Source: Xiphydria camelus
Lineage: Eukaryota > Arthropoda > Insecta > Hymenoptera > Xiphydriidae
Direction: 5' to 3'
Length of the DNA stretch: 64,000 bases
Assembly: GCA_963678675.1 (NCBI GenBank)
Contig: OY783195.1
Span: forward strand, 18,445,342-18,509,341
This document shows, piece after piece, positions 44,546-55,874 of the stretch. Numbering within the stretch: the stretch's first letter is position 1; every line of letters begins with the position of its first letter. The position numbers and the translations under genes were made by a program. Below the pieces are notes generated by a model. That model made no database searches. It worked only from the letters and a program-made list of their open reading frames with translations, and was not told the DNA's origin.

Positions 44546-45491
44546 GAAGAAGTGAGAGAAGCGAAAATTAGAAAAGGAGTACGACAAGGATGCACACTGT
44601 CGCCTCTAATCTTTAACTTATACATAGAGGAAGCGATGAACGAATTAAAAGAAAACTCAACTTCAGGCATTAAAATACAAGGGCAAACAGTGAGCATGCT
44701 TCGGTTCGCCGACGATATAGCGCTACTAGCATCGAACAAAGAAGAACTAGAAAAGGCGCTTAACGAAATGGAAAACATCCTAATAGAGAACTACAATATG
44801 AAAATTAATAAGAAAAAGACAAAAATTCTGGTATGTAGTAAGAAAAAACGTAAGAGTAAAACTAGAATAAATATAGGCGACGAAAGCGTAGAAGAAGTAC
44901 AGCAGTTTTGCTATCTAGGTAGCCAAATAACGACAGATGGAAAGAGCCTAAAAGACGTCAAACAAAGAATAGCGCAGGGAAAACAGGCTTTTAATCTGAA
45001 AAAGAAGCTACTATGCTTAAAAAACGTCAGCCTAGAGAGTAGGAAAAAATTTCTCAAAACATACGTGTGGAGTACAGCTTTGTATGGGTGCGAATCTTGG
45101 ACGATAGGAATGGTAGAAAGGAAAAAATTAGACAGCTTCGAAATGTGGTGCTATAGAAGAATGCTAAAAGTAAAATGGACCGAGAAAATCACAAATGAAG
45201 AAGTCTTGAGGAAAATAGAGGAAAACCGGCGGCTCTGGAAAAATATAAAGAAAAGAAGGGATCAGCTGATAGGCCATATAGTGAGACATGAGGGACTGCT
45301 AAGAGACATCTTAGAAGCAGAAACGGGAAAAAAGAGAGAGGTAGGTAGGCCACGGTTAGATTACATTTCACAAATCATTAAGGACGTAGGTTGTTCGAAA
45401 TACAGGGAAATGAAAAGACTAGCGGAGGACAGGAAAAGATGGAGAATGGTATCAAACCAGTCTTAGGACTGATAACTTTATGATGATGATG
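44546..45491 (+). mobile_element. 5'-truncated non-LTR retrotransposon with target duplication
   Basis: Begins immediately after ATGTACATAAA (44535-44545) and ends in a GAT/ATG repeat tail followed by ATGTACATAAA (45492-45502), a target duplication of 8-11 bp. 5' truncation plus a short-repeat 3' tail is the normal product of target-primed reverse transcription. Confidence 0.9.
44552..45466 (+). pseudogene. Reverse transcriptase C-terminal two-thirds, non-LTR
   Basis: An uninterrupted 304-codon frame with RT motifs: GVRQGCTLSPLIFNLY (block B-like), the catalytic FADDIALLA at about residues 52-60, INKKKTKILV, FCYLGSQITTDG, then the C-terminal region ALYGCESW, EMWCYRRMLKVKW and GRPRLDYI found in a large invertebrate RTE/Nimb-like RT group (clade by memory, not certain). 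The frame lacks breaks but lacks the N-terminal RT fingers and the endonuclease, lost through 5' truncation. It ends SNQS at 45466, 25 bases before the tail. The absence of stops suggests a fairly recent insertion. Confidence 0.88.
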
Positions 45492-45502
45492 ATGTACATA
45501 AA

Positions 45503-47969
45503 AATAGGTAACCTACCTACCTAGATATGGACTGCTGCTGGTAACTTCGCGCTGCCTGAATGCAGCAGATAGTATGAGGTGTCACGGCTTCTGCTCGTGT
45601 TTACATGGAGTTCTTCCGCATGCAAAATGTATTTGTATGTTCTTAGGAAGTGGGTAAAGTTTAACCGGCGGAACTAATCAGTTGTGTATTGGCTCCGACA
45701 GGGTGAGTTATGTAATGGCCCAGATGCGAATAAGGAAGTAGTTTTCACATAAGAGCTACCGCACCGTTAGCTGGCCGTTTTGGTTAAACCTTTCACGTAG
45801 TTTCGGAATGGACAGACAGTACCATTCTTCAGTTTATGCCATTTTACGATGGGGCCGCCGAATTCTCAATGTTTGACGCTATTGGCAAGCTCGACGCCAA
45901 TTGACAGCAGCATGGTATAAGGGAGCAGATTGGTTGTTGAAAAGAGAGGAATTCGAGTTCCATTGTCGGAACAACTTTGAACCGCGACAGACTTGCTAAG
46001 ATCAAGGAGGAACTTTGCATTGTCCTCGCTTCCGTAAAGAAATCGTATTATTCTTTGGTATGGTTTCGTGAGCCGTGAGTCCAGAGATTTTACCTTCTGT
46101 GACGGATAGGAACAATTTCTAAGCAAAGCAAATTCGTCAATGCTTGTGCGCGAGAAATCCGAGGTAGGATCTTGTAAACTTTTCTCCGAGCGAAGTAAAT
46201 ATGCGTGCCCTGAATAGCGGTAATGAGGATGCGGCTGAATAGGTACATGACTCTCGACGACCGCCTTCTTCTTTACCGCAGATTGGCGCTAGTCCGGAAA
46301 GAATAAAAATAAGTGGCACATATAAGACATCTCCCAAGAAATGGTATCGTGTCGACGAAAAGAAGGAGGCCTATGGCGGAAAATTAATTTATCGGATTCG
46401 TAATGGAAAGTGCTTGGCTATACGGGTAAAGGACGATGGGAAATGGAAAGAATAAGACGGACGAGGCGTCGCGTTACCACTGAAAATGATCTTCCTCTTT
46501 GTTGATTTACCTTCTACGTAATCTTCGAATTTTGGAGGAACTTTTCTTGAACGTGGTGCATATGAGCTCGAAAATCTCATTCTATTGCATTGAAAGGAGC
46601 TGACTCGATCGTTCGTGGGTTCACCTGAAGTATGCACAGCAATTATACATACCTATAAGATAGTAGTTGTACACTTAAAATCACGAATGAAAAATAAAAC
46701 ATCGTCAGCATAGTATCAAACCACTTCGCATGCTGCTCGAAACTTCAGTTCAAACTCATTCCTCCGTGACGAAAATGAAAGCTGCACAACCACCGTTCAT
46801 TCATTATGTTTCACGAAGGGTTGTTTCGATGAAACTTGTGGAACTGGAAGGTAGCGCAAAATTATGTGCTACGCTTCATTTGCGAACACTTATTTTCCCG
46901 TTAACGTGAGAGAAAAGATGAAAAGAAGCCATTAGCTTAAATATTTTTTCGGTAGAAATTGGGTTACGTTCGTAAATTGGAGTGCGCTCGAAAAGCCTCG
47001 AGGCTCTCGCGGCCACCCTGACTCGCTATTACAGGGGCATTTGTTTTCTCGACATTCGACCGCGTGGAGTCGCGAAACACCGGCAGAAAGTTTGAAAAAA
47101 CCGAGCAGTTGAGAGGGAAGTCAGATTCGAGGTATAGGGAAGAAGTGACGTGGAGATAAAAAGAGTCATGCAAATTTGTTATAGCAGCAATTTGTTAGTG
47201 CGCTACAACAGGCAAATGGTTTTCTCCTTTTTCCTTTGTTTAAACCACCCTATGTATCGCCGTGGCGGCATCGAGCGGTATAGAGAGAGTTCGACGGAGG
47301 CCACGAGAAAAATAATCGCGAGTTAGAGAGGCACGCGAGGCGAAACTTTGAGTTACCGCGTGCGAGGCTTATAGCCAAAAGAGGAAACGTGCTGGGAAGG
47401 GTGGCAGGGTGCGAATAATGAGGTGAATAGAAGGGAACAGAATAGGAGAGGGAACTGCTGGAGCTGGTACAATGCTGGAGCTTCGCTAAAGGGTGCGTGA
47501 CTGCATGCGACTCTAAGAGGAAAACGATTCTAAAGAGGACTCTTCTATTAAGGGTAGTCGCGAAGGTTTAAATAAATAATACTCTGCTCGCTGAACACTT
47601 AAGTTAACGCGTTCAACTCTGGCGGAGTTTTGCTACATTTTCGGTGGCTCGATAACACGGTACGCGAAATAAGTCTGTCGTCTCTTATGTGTAGAATGCA
47701 TTTGAATACCATTGAAAACATTTGTGAAATCATAAGGCTATCTACGGTACAAGTATTAAAATGCATTAGAGTTACAAAACAGAGCTGCATTACTTAAAAC
47801 AAAATTGTAAAATTATGATATTGATTGCAATATTACTTTACAGACTTTTCCTGTGGAATTTACTTTCTCAAAATTGAATTATCTAATAATTTTTCAATAC
47901 ATTTATGTCGGATAGAAATGTCCAATGTCCACACCTCGTGAAATTGCAATAGGAAAATCTACATAACTA
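45503..47969. other. Apparently unique sequence, no gene recognised
   Basis: About 2.5 kb without hairpins, transposase code or long open frames; base composition is closer to balanced than the surroundings. It may be ancestral single-copy DNA. I see no conserved protein motif in any short frame. Confidence 0.4.
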
Positions 47970-48052
47970 CAGTACTCCCTCCATAATTCAATACGACGGG
48001 GCTTTGATTTCTAAGAAAAATTAATTATGGAATACTCCCACTCTGTCCGTTA
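47970..48052. mobile_element. Truncated copy of the CAGTACTCCCTCC MITE
   Basis: CAGTACTCCCTCCATAATTC, then GACGGGGCTTTGA and CCCACTCTGTCCG in the same order as in 41249-41471 (inverted). It ends at TTA where the Harbinger-type sequence begins. Confidence 0.85.
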
Positions 48053-49130
48053 AGGTCCCCATACACGTTCGACGGTCAGTCGACTGTCAAGGGTCATACA
48101 CGTTTAGTCGGCCGGCCGGCCATGGCCTGTTAGTCCGACTGTCAGTCGACCGTCAGTCCTGGCTGGCCGCGGGTTATCGATAGGCTAAAACCCCCAGTGA
48201 TTGGCCTTTTAAACAGATGAAATTATACAGTAATTGGCTTATCGTTTCCTCTTTCTATCGAATGCATTTGTTATGAGAAGGGGCCAATCACTATCGCATG
48301 GCCAATGACTATATCGTTTACCCTACTCAAACTACACCTACAATTTTGTTCACCGAATGCGTCCGTCAGTTCTCTGCCGGCTTCGATAGTAGCATAACGA
48401 TTTTACATTGAGAGTATAAATATGTCGCAAAAAGAATATGCAACTGCACTTGTTATTTTGACAAACCAGCAGAGGAAACGAAAAAAGAGACAAATTTGGA
48501 TGAAAGAGTGGTTGAAGAAACGCACTTTATCTCACGTGGGGCTCGTACGTGAACTTCGTCAATCCAGTGCAAGTGATTTGAAAAATTTCCTGAGGATGGA
48601 CGAGAATTGTTTCCAGTACTTGCTAAATTTGGTAAAGCCACATATTACGAAAAAGGACACCGTAATGCGGCAAGTAATTACCGCAGAAGAACGGCTTTTG
48701 GTGACCCTGAGATATTTGGCAACAGGGCGCAGTATGGAGGATTTAAAATTCAGCGCAATTATTTCGCCACAAGCTCTGGGAAAAATTATCCCAGAGACTT
48801 GCAAATATATATATTTGACCTTGAAGGAGGAATATTTAAAGGTAAAATGTAAAAATATATAGAAATATATTTAAGTATTTTATTCCAAAATTAATGAACA
48901 TTAAACTGATACCTAGGATCTATTAATAAAAGTAATATTTAAAATGTATTAATAAAATAAGAATTCTATGAATGAAATCGATATTTATAAGATCTATTAA
49001 TGAAATGAATATCTATAATTATATAAAGAAAATAGTAATTGTAGAATATCTTATGAACAAAAGTAACATTTAAAATGTATTACTACAATTAAAGCCCTAT
49101 ACATTTTAATGTTGCATTGCTTGTGAATTG
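48053..49130 (+). mobile_element. PIF/Harbinger-type element, left part
   Basis: After TTA (48050-48052) comes AGGTCCCCATACACGTTCGA and a region with repeated GTCAGTCGAC words, then a Harbinger transposase first exon. A 3-bp TTA/TAA target is normal for PIF/Harbinger. I cannot find the matching right terminus; 48850-49130 is AT-rich and the element is probably truncated. Confidence 0.65.
48422..48841 (+). pseudogene. Harbinger (HARBI1-like) transposase, first exon
   Basis: From ATG at 48422: QIWMKEWLKKR, then FLRMDENCFQYLLNLVKPHI, then ITAEERLLVTLRYLATG and a C-terminal IIPETCKYIYLTLKEEYLK. These are the N-terminal helical and HTH-like modules that precede the DDE domain in PIF/Harbinger transposases. 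Homology stops at AAAG|GTAAAATG, a plausible splice donor (48842), and no DDE exon is found downstream. The 140 codons are uninterrupted. Without a catalytic exon it is a fragment. Confidence 0.85.
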
Positions 49131-49139
49131 GAACGAGTA

Positions 49140-49332
49140 CACTGAGAAAAAAAAAGATTAAAAATGATTCTGTTAGAAGGATAATCTGAGTACGAAAGGT
49201 AAAATGGATCGAAAATTATCCTAAGGAAGGTTAAATTTTATACCTTGGAAGGATAATTTTTCATCTGTTTTACCTTTCGTACTCAGATTATCCTTCTAAC
49301 AGAATAAATTTTAATCATTTTTTTTCTCAGTG
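49140..49332. mobile_element. 193-bp hairpin MITE, TIR CACTGAGAAAAAAA, TA duplication
   Basis: CACTGAG at the left, CTCAGTG at the right, both flanked by TA; inner pair GTTAGAAGGATAATCTGAGT and its complement. Loop near 49225. Confidence 0.9.
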
Positions 49333-49538
49333 TATAAACTGAGAATTGGGCTCTATTTGTGGTGGAGTGTGTGGTTGAGAGTGTGACCGACAAGAAACCG
49401 TCCGAGGTGCACCTCGCCGATTTCGTTCATTCTGATATATGTTGTTTTACATCAAAATCTAAGAGATACGTATTTTTTTTATGTGCGGAAAAACATTTCC
49501 AGGTGGTGAAATTAACCCTCAAAGTTGACAACTCCTAG

Positions 49539-49781
49539 GATCTTTTGAAATGAAACCAAGTGGATAGTAATCTACATAAGAAATGATGAAAAATCCAATT
49601 TACTACATTTCGTTACGGTCATTAATTAAAAAATTATGAGGGTTAGGAATTCACCAAATTACTGTAACATTTCACAACCATTATAATTTTTTAATTAATT
49701 ACCCTAACGAAATGTAGTATATTGGATTTTTCATCATTTCTTATGTAGATTATTATCCACTTGGTTTCATTTCAAAAGATC
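49539..49781. mobile_element. Hairpin MITE, ~243 bp
   Basis: GATCTTTTGAAATGAAACCA and TGGTTTCATTTCAAAAGATC at the ends; arms of about 110 bp with the loop near 49645. Confidence 0.88.
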
Positions 49782-50405
49782 ATTTGCAAGTATTGCAGGT
49801 ATAGATAATGCGGGAGATGGATTATTTCGACCCGTCCGGTAATTAACCTTTCCGAAAAAGGGCGCGGTTGCAAACTCATAAAATTTCTGACTGGAGTAAA
49901 ATTTTTCCGTCAGTCCGTCGCCGGACGAATCCCTGTCGGTGAACTCCAACAGGCGTTTAATTTTATTAATCAACATAGTCCAGGACATTTAGCTTGAAAA
50001 TCATGCAACCTTCTAAAAATCGAGCTCACCGAAATTTTTTTTTAAACTGCTTATTATGGTGTACCAATATATGCCTGAAAGATACGCCACCGACGCACTG
50101 GAGCTTCGTGACATATAAGAGGTCAAAGGTCGCGGATTTTGTTATCTTGCTTCCTATTGCTCCAACGTGAAAAATACCTATTACAAAAGTTGAAGATCTC
50201 AATTTTTCATACCTAAAAAAAATATTTGACGTAAATACGCCTAACCGTTCTCGAGATATGCAGCTGAATATGTGGAAAAATGCAAAAATAGCCAAATTCT
50301 CAGGTCCCTATTTCCCGGAACGGTCTCGCCGACCGTTACTCAATTGTTTCAAGAATAATTTCGGGTTTTTATTTGACTATATTCAGTCTTAACCGAGTTA
50401 TAGGC
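49782..50405. other. No recognisable gene
   Basis: Minus frames at 49767-49988 and 50026-50295 show no family resemblance. Confidence 0.35.
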
Positions 50406-50655
50406 CGAGTAAGACGGGAAAAGGGAAAAAAAACCTACTAGGGAAACCATATAAAAAAAACGCGCCGCGCATTCTACCTCAAAGGTGATGTGGAAATGAA
50501 TGCTTCCACAAACTTCGCAGCATCGTATCTCGAAAACGGTAAGGTGTATCTGAAAAGTGTATGGGGCCATTTAGTTAGATAATTTCATGATCTAACAACA
50601 CGAGTAAGACGGGAAAAGGGAAAAAAAACCTACTAGGGAAACCATATAAAAAAAA
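50406..50655. repeat. 55-bp direct repeat, spaced 195 bp
   Basis: CGAGTAAGACGGGAAAAGGG through CTAGGGAAACCATATAAAA occurs identically at 50406-50460 and 50601-50655. Confidence 0.92.
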
Positions 50656-50818
50656 AAAAGGTGTGAGTGCCGTTGTACTCACGGAGGATGTGTAAACATC
50701 TTACAATTATCTGCGGTCCGGGTTTAATTGGGGAATATGACGTCATAGTTCGTCATAAAGAAGTTTAATTTTTTCTATAATAAAATATTTATTATTATTA
50801 TATTAGATTTATAACCTA

Positions 50819-51573
50819 CTAGCAGCCCGTCCCGGCTTCGCACGGGTAGATTGTGGATTGATTTTGTCCGTCCACCATTGTTTAAATACATTTTTAATAC
50901 AAAACTTTTAGTATTTTTCCCGGGCTACGCAATGGTCATATTGGATTTGACCTTGACCATGACCTTCAAGGTTATATCATGGTCAAATTAATTTTTTTTC
51001 ACGTTCAAATGTGTCCTTGACCATTTTTTTCATGTTACCTTTATTGTCAGCGGAGGTCAAATTTAGGTCAAGTATAGTTCGACTTTTTGAACACCATGTA
51101 TAAGATTTACTAACTCAGGAACCTTCGCGGGCATGCGTCCAACCATTTCCCAACTTTTCATCGCAATCGGATGAACGGTTTAGGAAGGCATAATAATCAT
51201 CAGTACCGGTACTTTTTGAACACCTTTTATAAGATTTACTAATTCAGAAACCTTCGCGGGCATGCGTCCAACCATTCCCCAAAGTTTCATCGCAATCGGA
51301 TGAACGGTTTAGGAAGGCATAATAATCATCCGTACCGGTACTTTTTGAACACCCTGTATAAGATTTACTAACTCAGAAACCTTCGCGGGCATGCGTCCAA
51401 CCATTCCCCAAAGTTTCATCGCAATCGGATGAACGGTTTATAGGAAGGCATTTGATATTACCTTAAAGGTCACGGTCAAGGTCAAATCCAATACGACCAC
51501 TGGGTAGCCACGGGAAAATCCTTAAAGTTTTGTATTAAACATTTTTCTCTAAAATGTTTTTCCGTTGAGATAA
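50819..51573 (-). mobile_element. Non-autonomous Helitron, second copy (5' truncated)
   Basis: Inverted copy of 34653-35861. The 3' end is at 50819 (CTAG, then the CCCGTCCCGGCTTCGCACGG hairpin inverted). It has about three 129-bp units (at 51183, 51311 and 51444) against five in the first copy. Similarity ends at 51573 after CCGTTGAGATAATC, so the 5' third including the TGTC run is missing. Confidence 0.88.
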
Positions 51574-51705
51574 TCCAGCTTGCGCGAATAGTATGCGCAG
51601 TAGCGCCACACACACACTGACGCAGTCACATGTACACGGCTTACGTCTGACGCTCGATTTCCCAGGAAGGTCCCACCGTAGAGCGATAGCATAGATGTTT
51701 ACACA

Positions 51706-52113
51706 TCAAAAACTTTCTTGAGTACTTCGACCTCGAGATACTCCCCCTTCTGTCGTCATAGACTTCATAAGACTTTGTTCGATTACCATATCTGTCCATG
51801 TGCCAGAAATGAATTTTTCTGTTCGTTTTACAGTGAAGAATCCATGTTTAAAGTTCCCGAACGTCTGTTCATCCATTGTATTTTCTAATTTCATCGTATC
51901 TTGAAGATATAAATGAGCAGATTTCGCATATAAAAAGTGACCATCAGCGTAAAAATACGGCAGCATTCTCATTATAAGCGGATTAAGTAGCCGACGGCTA
52001 GGTGTGATTAGCAAAGTGATTTCAATGATGCATGATTCATTAAGAACCGTCCGGCAATTAGCCTTTCGGTACAGGACTGTGAGTGAATCATAGCCTCTGC
52101 TTGGCCTTAACAA
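51706..52113 (-). pseudogene. Fragment of the PIN-associated invertebrate protein family (N-terminal part)
   Basis: Minus-strand frame of 135 codons containing MLPYFYADGHFLYAKSAHLY, then KRTEKFISGTWTDMVIEQSL and GGVSRGRST. From memory, this block (YAKSAHLYLQD, RTDKFW-like, TWSDMxIEQ) lies upstream of the PIN-like part in the same multicopy family whose C-terminal half is at 1056-2642. It ends near 51706 at GATGTTTACACATC, an inverted match to GATGTGTAAACATC at 50684, which may mark a junction. No start or downstream domain is present. Confidence 0.65.
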
Positions 52114-52256
52114 TTAGATATATGTAAAATGTTATTAAATACAATGTATTAACTAATAAATAATACAAACTATTCATTGTTAATGATATTTCAATGATTT
52201 AATAACATTATACAAGATATTATTCACCAAGATTCATAGTTTATCTTGCATTACAG

Positions 52257-53280
52257 TATGTGGGTCATTCCATACCAAATCGGACATTTTTTGGAGTAAC
52301 ATTTCGGATTTTGCTCAAATTTGGATATATTGTAGTCTTTGTCGATGTTTAACCGTATCTCGAAGGATTTTTCAAAATTTTGAAAATTGTTGATTTTACA
52401 GCCACTTGAAGAATAACGCTGCTTTTTTTTCATTAAATTATAATTATCAAACCGGTTGTCGGCTGAGAATAATCTTTTGGATACTAAAAGTGAAAGAGTT
52501 GAAAAACCAGAGAAAAATTGCATCGATTAAAAAAATATTTTTTTAATAATTTTATTTGCAATTGATTTAAACAAATGACGTATTTTCGTAGCTGGCCACT
52601 TTTTAAAAATCTGAAAAAAAGCAAGCATATACTTTGATATCCTCTCTTTAACGACAAATAAACAAAAATAACGACACTTTAAAATTGACGACACAAAAAT
52701 TAATTGAAGTTGACGCCGCGTCGGCCTCGCCGCGTCGGCCCCGCCGCTAGCGTGTCGCCAAGCCAGTCGAACCCACCGACCGGTGGCTAGCGGCGGGGCC
52801 GACGTGCCAATTCCGACGCGGCGTCAACTTCAATTAATTTTTGTGTCGTCAATTTTAAAGTGTCGTTATTTTTGTTTATTTGTCGTTAAAGAGAAGATAT
52901 CAAAGTATATGCTTGCTTTTTTTCAGATTTTTAAAAAGTGGCCAGCTATGAAAATACGTCATTTGTTTAAATCAAGTGCAAATAAAATTATTAAAAAAAT
53001 TTTTTTTTTGATCGATGCAATTTTTTTCTGGTTTTTCAACTCTTTCACTTTTAGTACCCAAAAGATTATTCTCAGCCGACCACCGGTTTGATAATTATAA
53101 TTTAATGAAAAAAAGCAGCGTTATTTTTCAAGTGGCTGTAAAATCAACAATTTTCAACATTTTGAAAAATCCTTCGAGATACGGTTAAACATCGATAAAG
53201 ACTACAATATATCCAAATTTGAGCAAAATCCGAAATGTTACTCCAAAAAGTGTCCGATTTGGTATGGAATGACCCATATG
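52257..53280. mobile_element. Foldback element, ~1.0 kb, TIR GGGTCATTCCATACCAAATC
   Basis: Arms of about 450 bp mirror each other, from GGGTCATTCCATACCAAATC (52262) to its complement ending 53275, through AACGACAAATAAACAAAAAT and GACGCCGCGTCGG. The loop (52740-52790) is very GC-rich with CCGCCGCTAGC. Open frames are arm reads. Confidence 0.9.
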
Positions 53281-53599
53281 TATGACTGAGCGCTGCGCTC
53301 TCCGCCCTCTATCTCAAAAACGGTCAAGCGCATGAAAAAATGTTTTTAACAAAATTTGTTGCAAATTTTATGCCCTACAATGTTTATATGATGTGTTAAT
53401 ATCATTGGAGCTATAGAAACCGAGATAACCGCGAAAAAACGATTTTTGTGACCTTTGACCTTGAATAACTTACGACGCAGACACGAGATTTTATTACATT
53501 TTTGAGACAACTTTTAGAACGTCAAAGTGAAGGTGCATACGAGTTTCCAGCTGATTATCTCTCATTCCGAGGTGAAACGCTAATTTGACTGGGCTAATA

Positions 53600-53800
53600 G
53601 TTTGATAATCGTTTGCATTTTTTTTTAATAATCGAGATAGTAAACGGATGCAGTTCTCTTTTTCTCTGGTTGCCTGTGCATAAAGAGCAAGAAAACAGAC
53701 GGCAGTATCTCAGAAGAATTGCCATCAGATAAGTTACTTTCTCTCTGATCGTTCTAACCTCACTTTGATTGCGTATGAAGGACAAATATCTTTGTGGATA
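53600..53800. mobile_element. Half copy of the 10926-11718 foldback
   Basis: TGTGCATAAAGAGCAAGAAA, CAGTATCTCAGAAGAA, TGCCATCAGATAAGTTACTT and ATGAAGGACAAATATCTTTG occur in the order of that element's arm; only one arm is present. Confidence 0.85.
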
Positions 53801-53834
53801 TTCTATATTTTGTTTTCAGCGTCATGCGAGCACG

Positions 53835-54060
53835 GGACTAATCGATGGTTTTTCTTCTTCGTCAACAAGCCATGGCAGAAAAACAGATGCAATGGAATTG
53901 AATCACAATAATCAAGTAATTACTTTATCATTATTTTTTCTACATATTTGCTCTTTCGTATTATCACACAAGTTCCAATTTATACACCGACCTGTCAAAC
54001 CTGAAGTGTGCATTTACCTCACTTCTATTTCATCTCTTCTTCGTCTCTGGTGTAACGACG
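53835..54060. repeat. Third, direct copy of an arm of the next hairpin
   Basis: CATGGCAGAAAAA, AAGTTCCAATTTATACACCG and CTCACTTCTATTTCATCTCT match 54700-54905 in the same orientation. Confidence 0.85.
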
Positions 54061-54199
54061 GTCTATGAGGAATCACTGATACCGATTAAGGTTCGAGAGT
54101 TATTCCTTATTCTTTCTAGCACAGCATCGATATTTTGCTGCACCTGTATTTTTCTCGGACTTCCTAAAATAATTATAAAAACCCCATATAATTCAGCCC

Positions 54200-55095
54200 T
54201 GACAAGTACAATCTTATCGAGCTGTACCTTATCGAGGAGAGCTTTCGACGTAATGATTCCGAAATGTTTCTATAATGTTTCGCAACATTCGCGAACTTAT
54301 TAAGAAATATATATTTCTAACATACGGTAGTGTTCACGAATATTGTAAAATATCGCAGGAATATTACAGAAAAGTTACTTGCAAAAACGTGCTTTGTGGG
54401 CTGTAAAAATGATGATATTTTGTAATTTCCATCGTTACATCAGAGGCGAAGAAGAGATGAAATAGAAGTGAGGTACATGTACACTTCACGTTTGACAGGT
54501 CGGTATATAAATTGGAACTTGTGATAGTATAATACGAAAGAGGAAATATATCGATAAAGAAAAAATAATAATAAAGTAGTTACTCCATTATTGTAATCCA
54601 ATTCCATTGTATCCCTTATTTTTCTGCCACGAATTTGATTGTTGATAGTGGATGGATCAACCAATAAATTTGATTTTTCTTCACCATCAACAATCAAAGT
54701 CATGGCAGAAAAATAAGGGATACGATGGAATTGGATTACAATAATGGAGTAACTACTTTATTATTATTTTTTCTTTATCGACATATTTCCTCTTTCGTAT
54801 TATACTATGACAAGTTCCAATTTATATACCGACCTGTCAAACGTGAAGTGTACATGTACCTCACTTCTATTTCATCTCTTCTTCGCCTCTGGTATAACGA
54901 TGGAAATTACAAAATATCATCATTTACACTCCACAAAGCACGTTTTTGCAAGTAACTTTTCTGTAACATTCCTGGGATATTTTACAATATTCGTGAACAC
55001 TACCGTAGGTGTTAGAAATATATATTTCTTGATAAAAACGTTTCGGAATCATTACGTCGAAAGATCTCGATAAGAGTGTACTTGTCAGTGCTGAA
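54200..55095. mobile_element. Hairpin element, ~0.9 kb
   Basis: Two arms of roughly 420 bp meet near 54665. Mirror pairs include CATGGCAGAAAAATAAGGGA, CACGTTTTTGCAAGTAACTT and CGACGTAATGATTCCGAAA. The right arm ends beside the DUF4806 exon. Confidence 0.88.
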
Positions 55096-55097
55096 TT

Positions 55098-55729
55098 ATA
55101 TTTCCATTCAAAGAAATATCAGACCTTAAGGAATTCGATGACAAATCGGAGGATACCAAATTCCGCAAGGATTTTGTAAGTTTTACGTTTCAATTAGTTA
55201 CTCATATTATAATGTATTAAAAATATTACATACATTACAAATTTTAACTTTCCTTGCAGATTTCTTCCCTCAACTCGTTGATGGATGTAGAGGGAACAAT
55301 CTCCAAAAGCGTCTTGAATATTATGAAGAAATATCTAGCAAAAGATCTTGCTATTCAGTTCACAAATGTCCGCAAACGTCAAACAAGTTTCTCCTTAAAG
55401 ATTTCAGGCTCCATCAATGCATAATAGGTGAGAGTGATTAATATTTTTTCATGTAAATTATTATTTTTGAAATAGATTTAGGAAATAAAAACCGTTCAAA
55501 GTAATGATTGCAATACATCATTTTGTAATGTTTTCTATCAGATGCCGTAACTCGAAGGAACAGCCTAAATCAAGCCCCTTCTTCAGAGAAGGCAGCCATC
55601 GAGGCAGTTGGATCGGCTTTAGCTTATGCAAGGGACTGGGACGGAGGACGACGAGAACGCGGGGAAGTCCAACGCGGAGCGTGGCATCCGCGAAGCAGAG
55701 GTGGCAAAGCTGGAGACGCAGAAGCATGA
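55098..55729 (+). pseudogene. DUF4806-type domain fragment, three exons
   Basis: Exon 1 (55098-55175) reads FPFKEISDLKEFDD to FRKDF; intron 1 is 55176-55259 (GTAAGT...TTGCAG, 84 bp); exon 2 (55260-55427) reads SLMDVEGTISKSVLNIMKK and LAKDLAIQF; intron 2 is 55428-55541 (GTGAGA...CTATCAG, 114 bp); exon 3 (55542-55729) reads DAVTRRNSL, SSEKAAIEAVGSALAYARDW and ends at TGA. The pattern (F-P-hK..-FRK-F, LL..G..S..I.NIMKK, IIDAV) fits DUF4806, a domain of unknown function. Exon 2 needs a one-base correction near 55383 to reach the splice junction frame, so the copy is likely inactive. No upstream exon is visible because a hairpin ends at 55095. Confidence 0.7.
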
Positions 55730-55800
55730 CACCCGTGAAGCAGAGGTGGCAGAGCTGAAGACGCAGAAGCATGGCACCCGCGTAGCAAAGGTGGCAACTC
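55698..55800. repeat. 45-bp minisatellite, ~2.3 copies
   Basis: GAGGTGGCAAAGCTGGAGAC and GAGGTGGCAGAGCTGAAGAC begin successive 45-bp units, followed by a third partial AAGGTGGCAACTCCAGAGGC. It overlaps the end of DUF4806 exon 3 and stays open in one frame. Confidence 0.85.
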
Positions 55801-55874
55801 CAGAGGCGAGAATACGACAGAGGACGGCGCGAGAACGAGTAGCTGCAGCGAGTAGTTTTTAGTCCCTTAAAGCG

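Noticed and set aside
45866..47790. Several 60-86 codon frames in the quiet 45.5-48 kb region
   Set aside because: No recognisable motif, splice structure or coding periodicity that I can defend.
52251..53091. Open frames of 90-102 codons on both strands
   Set aside because: They lie in the arms of the 1-kb foldback and mirror each other.
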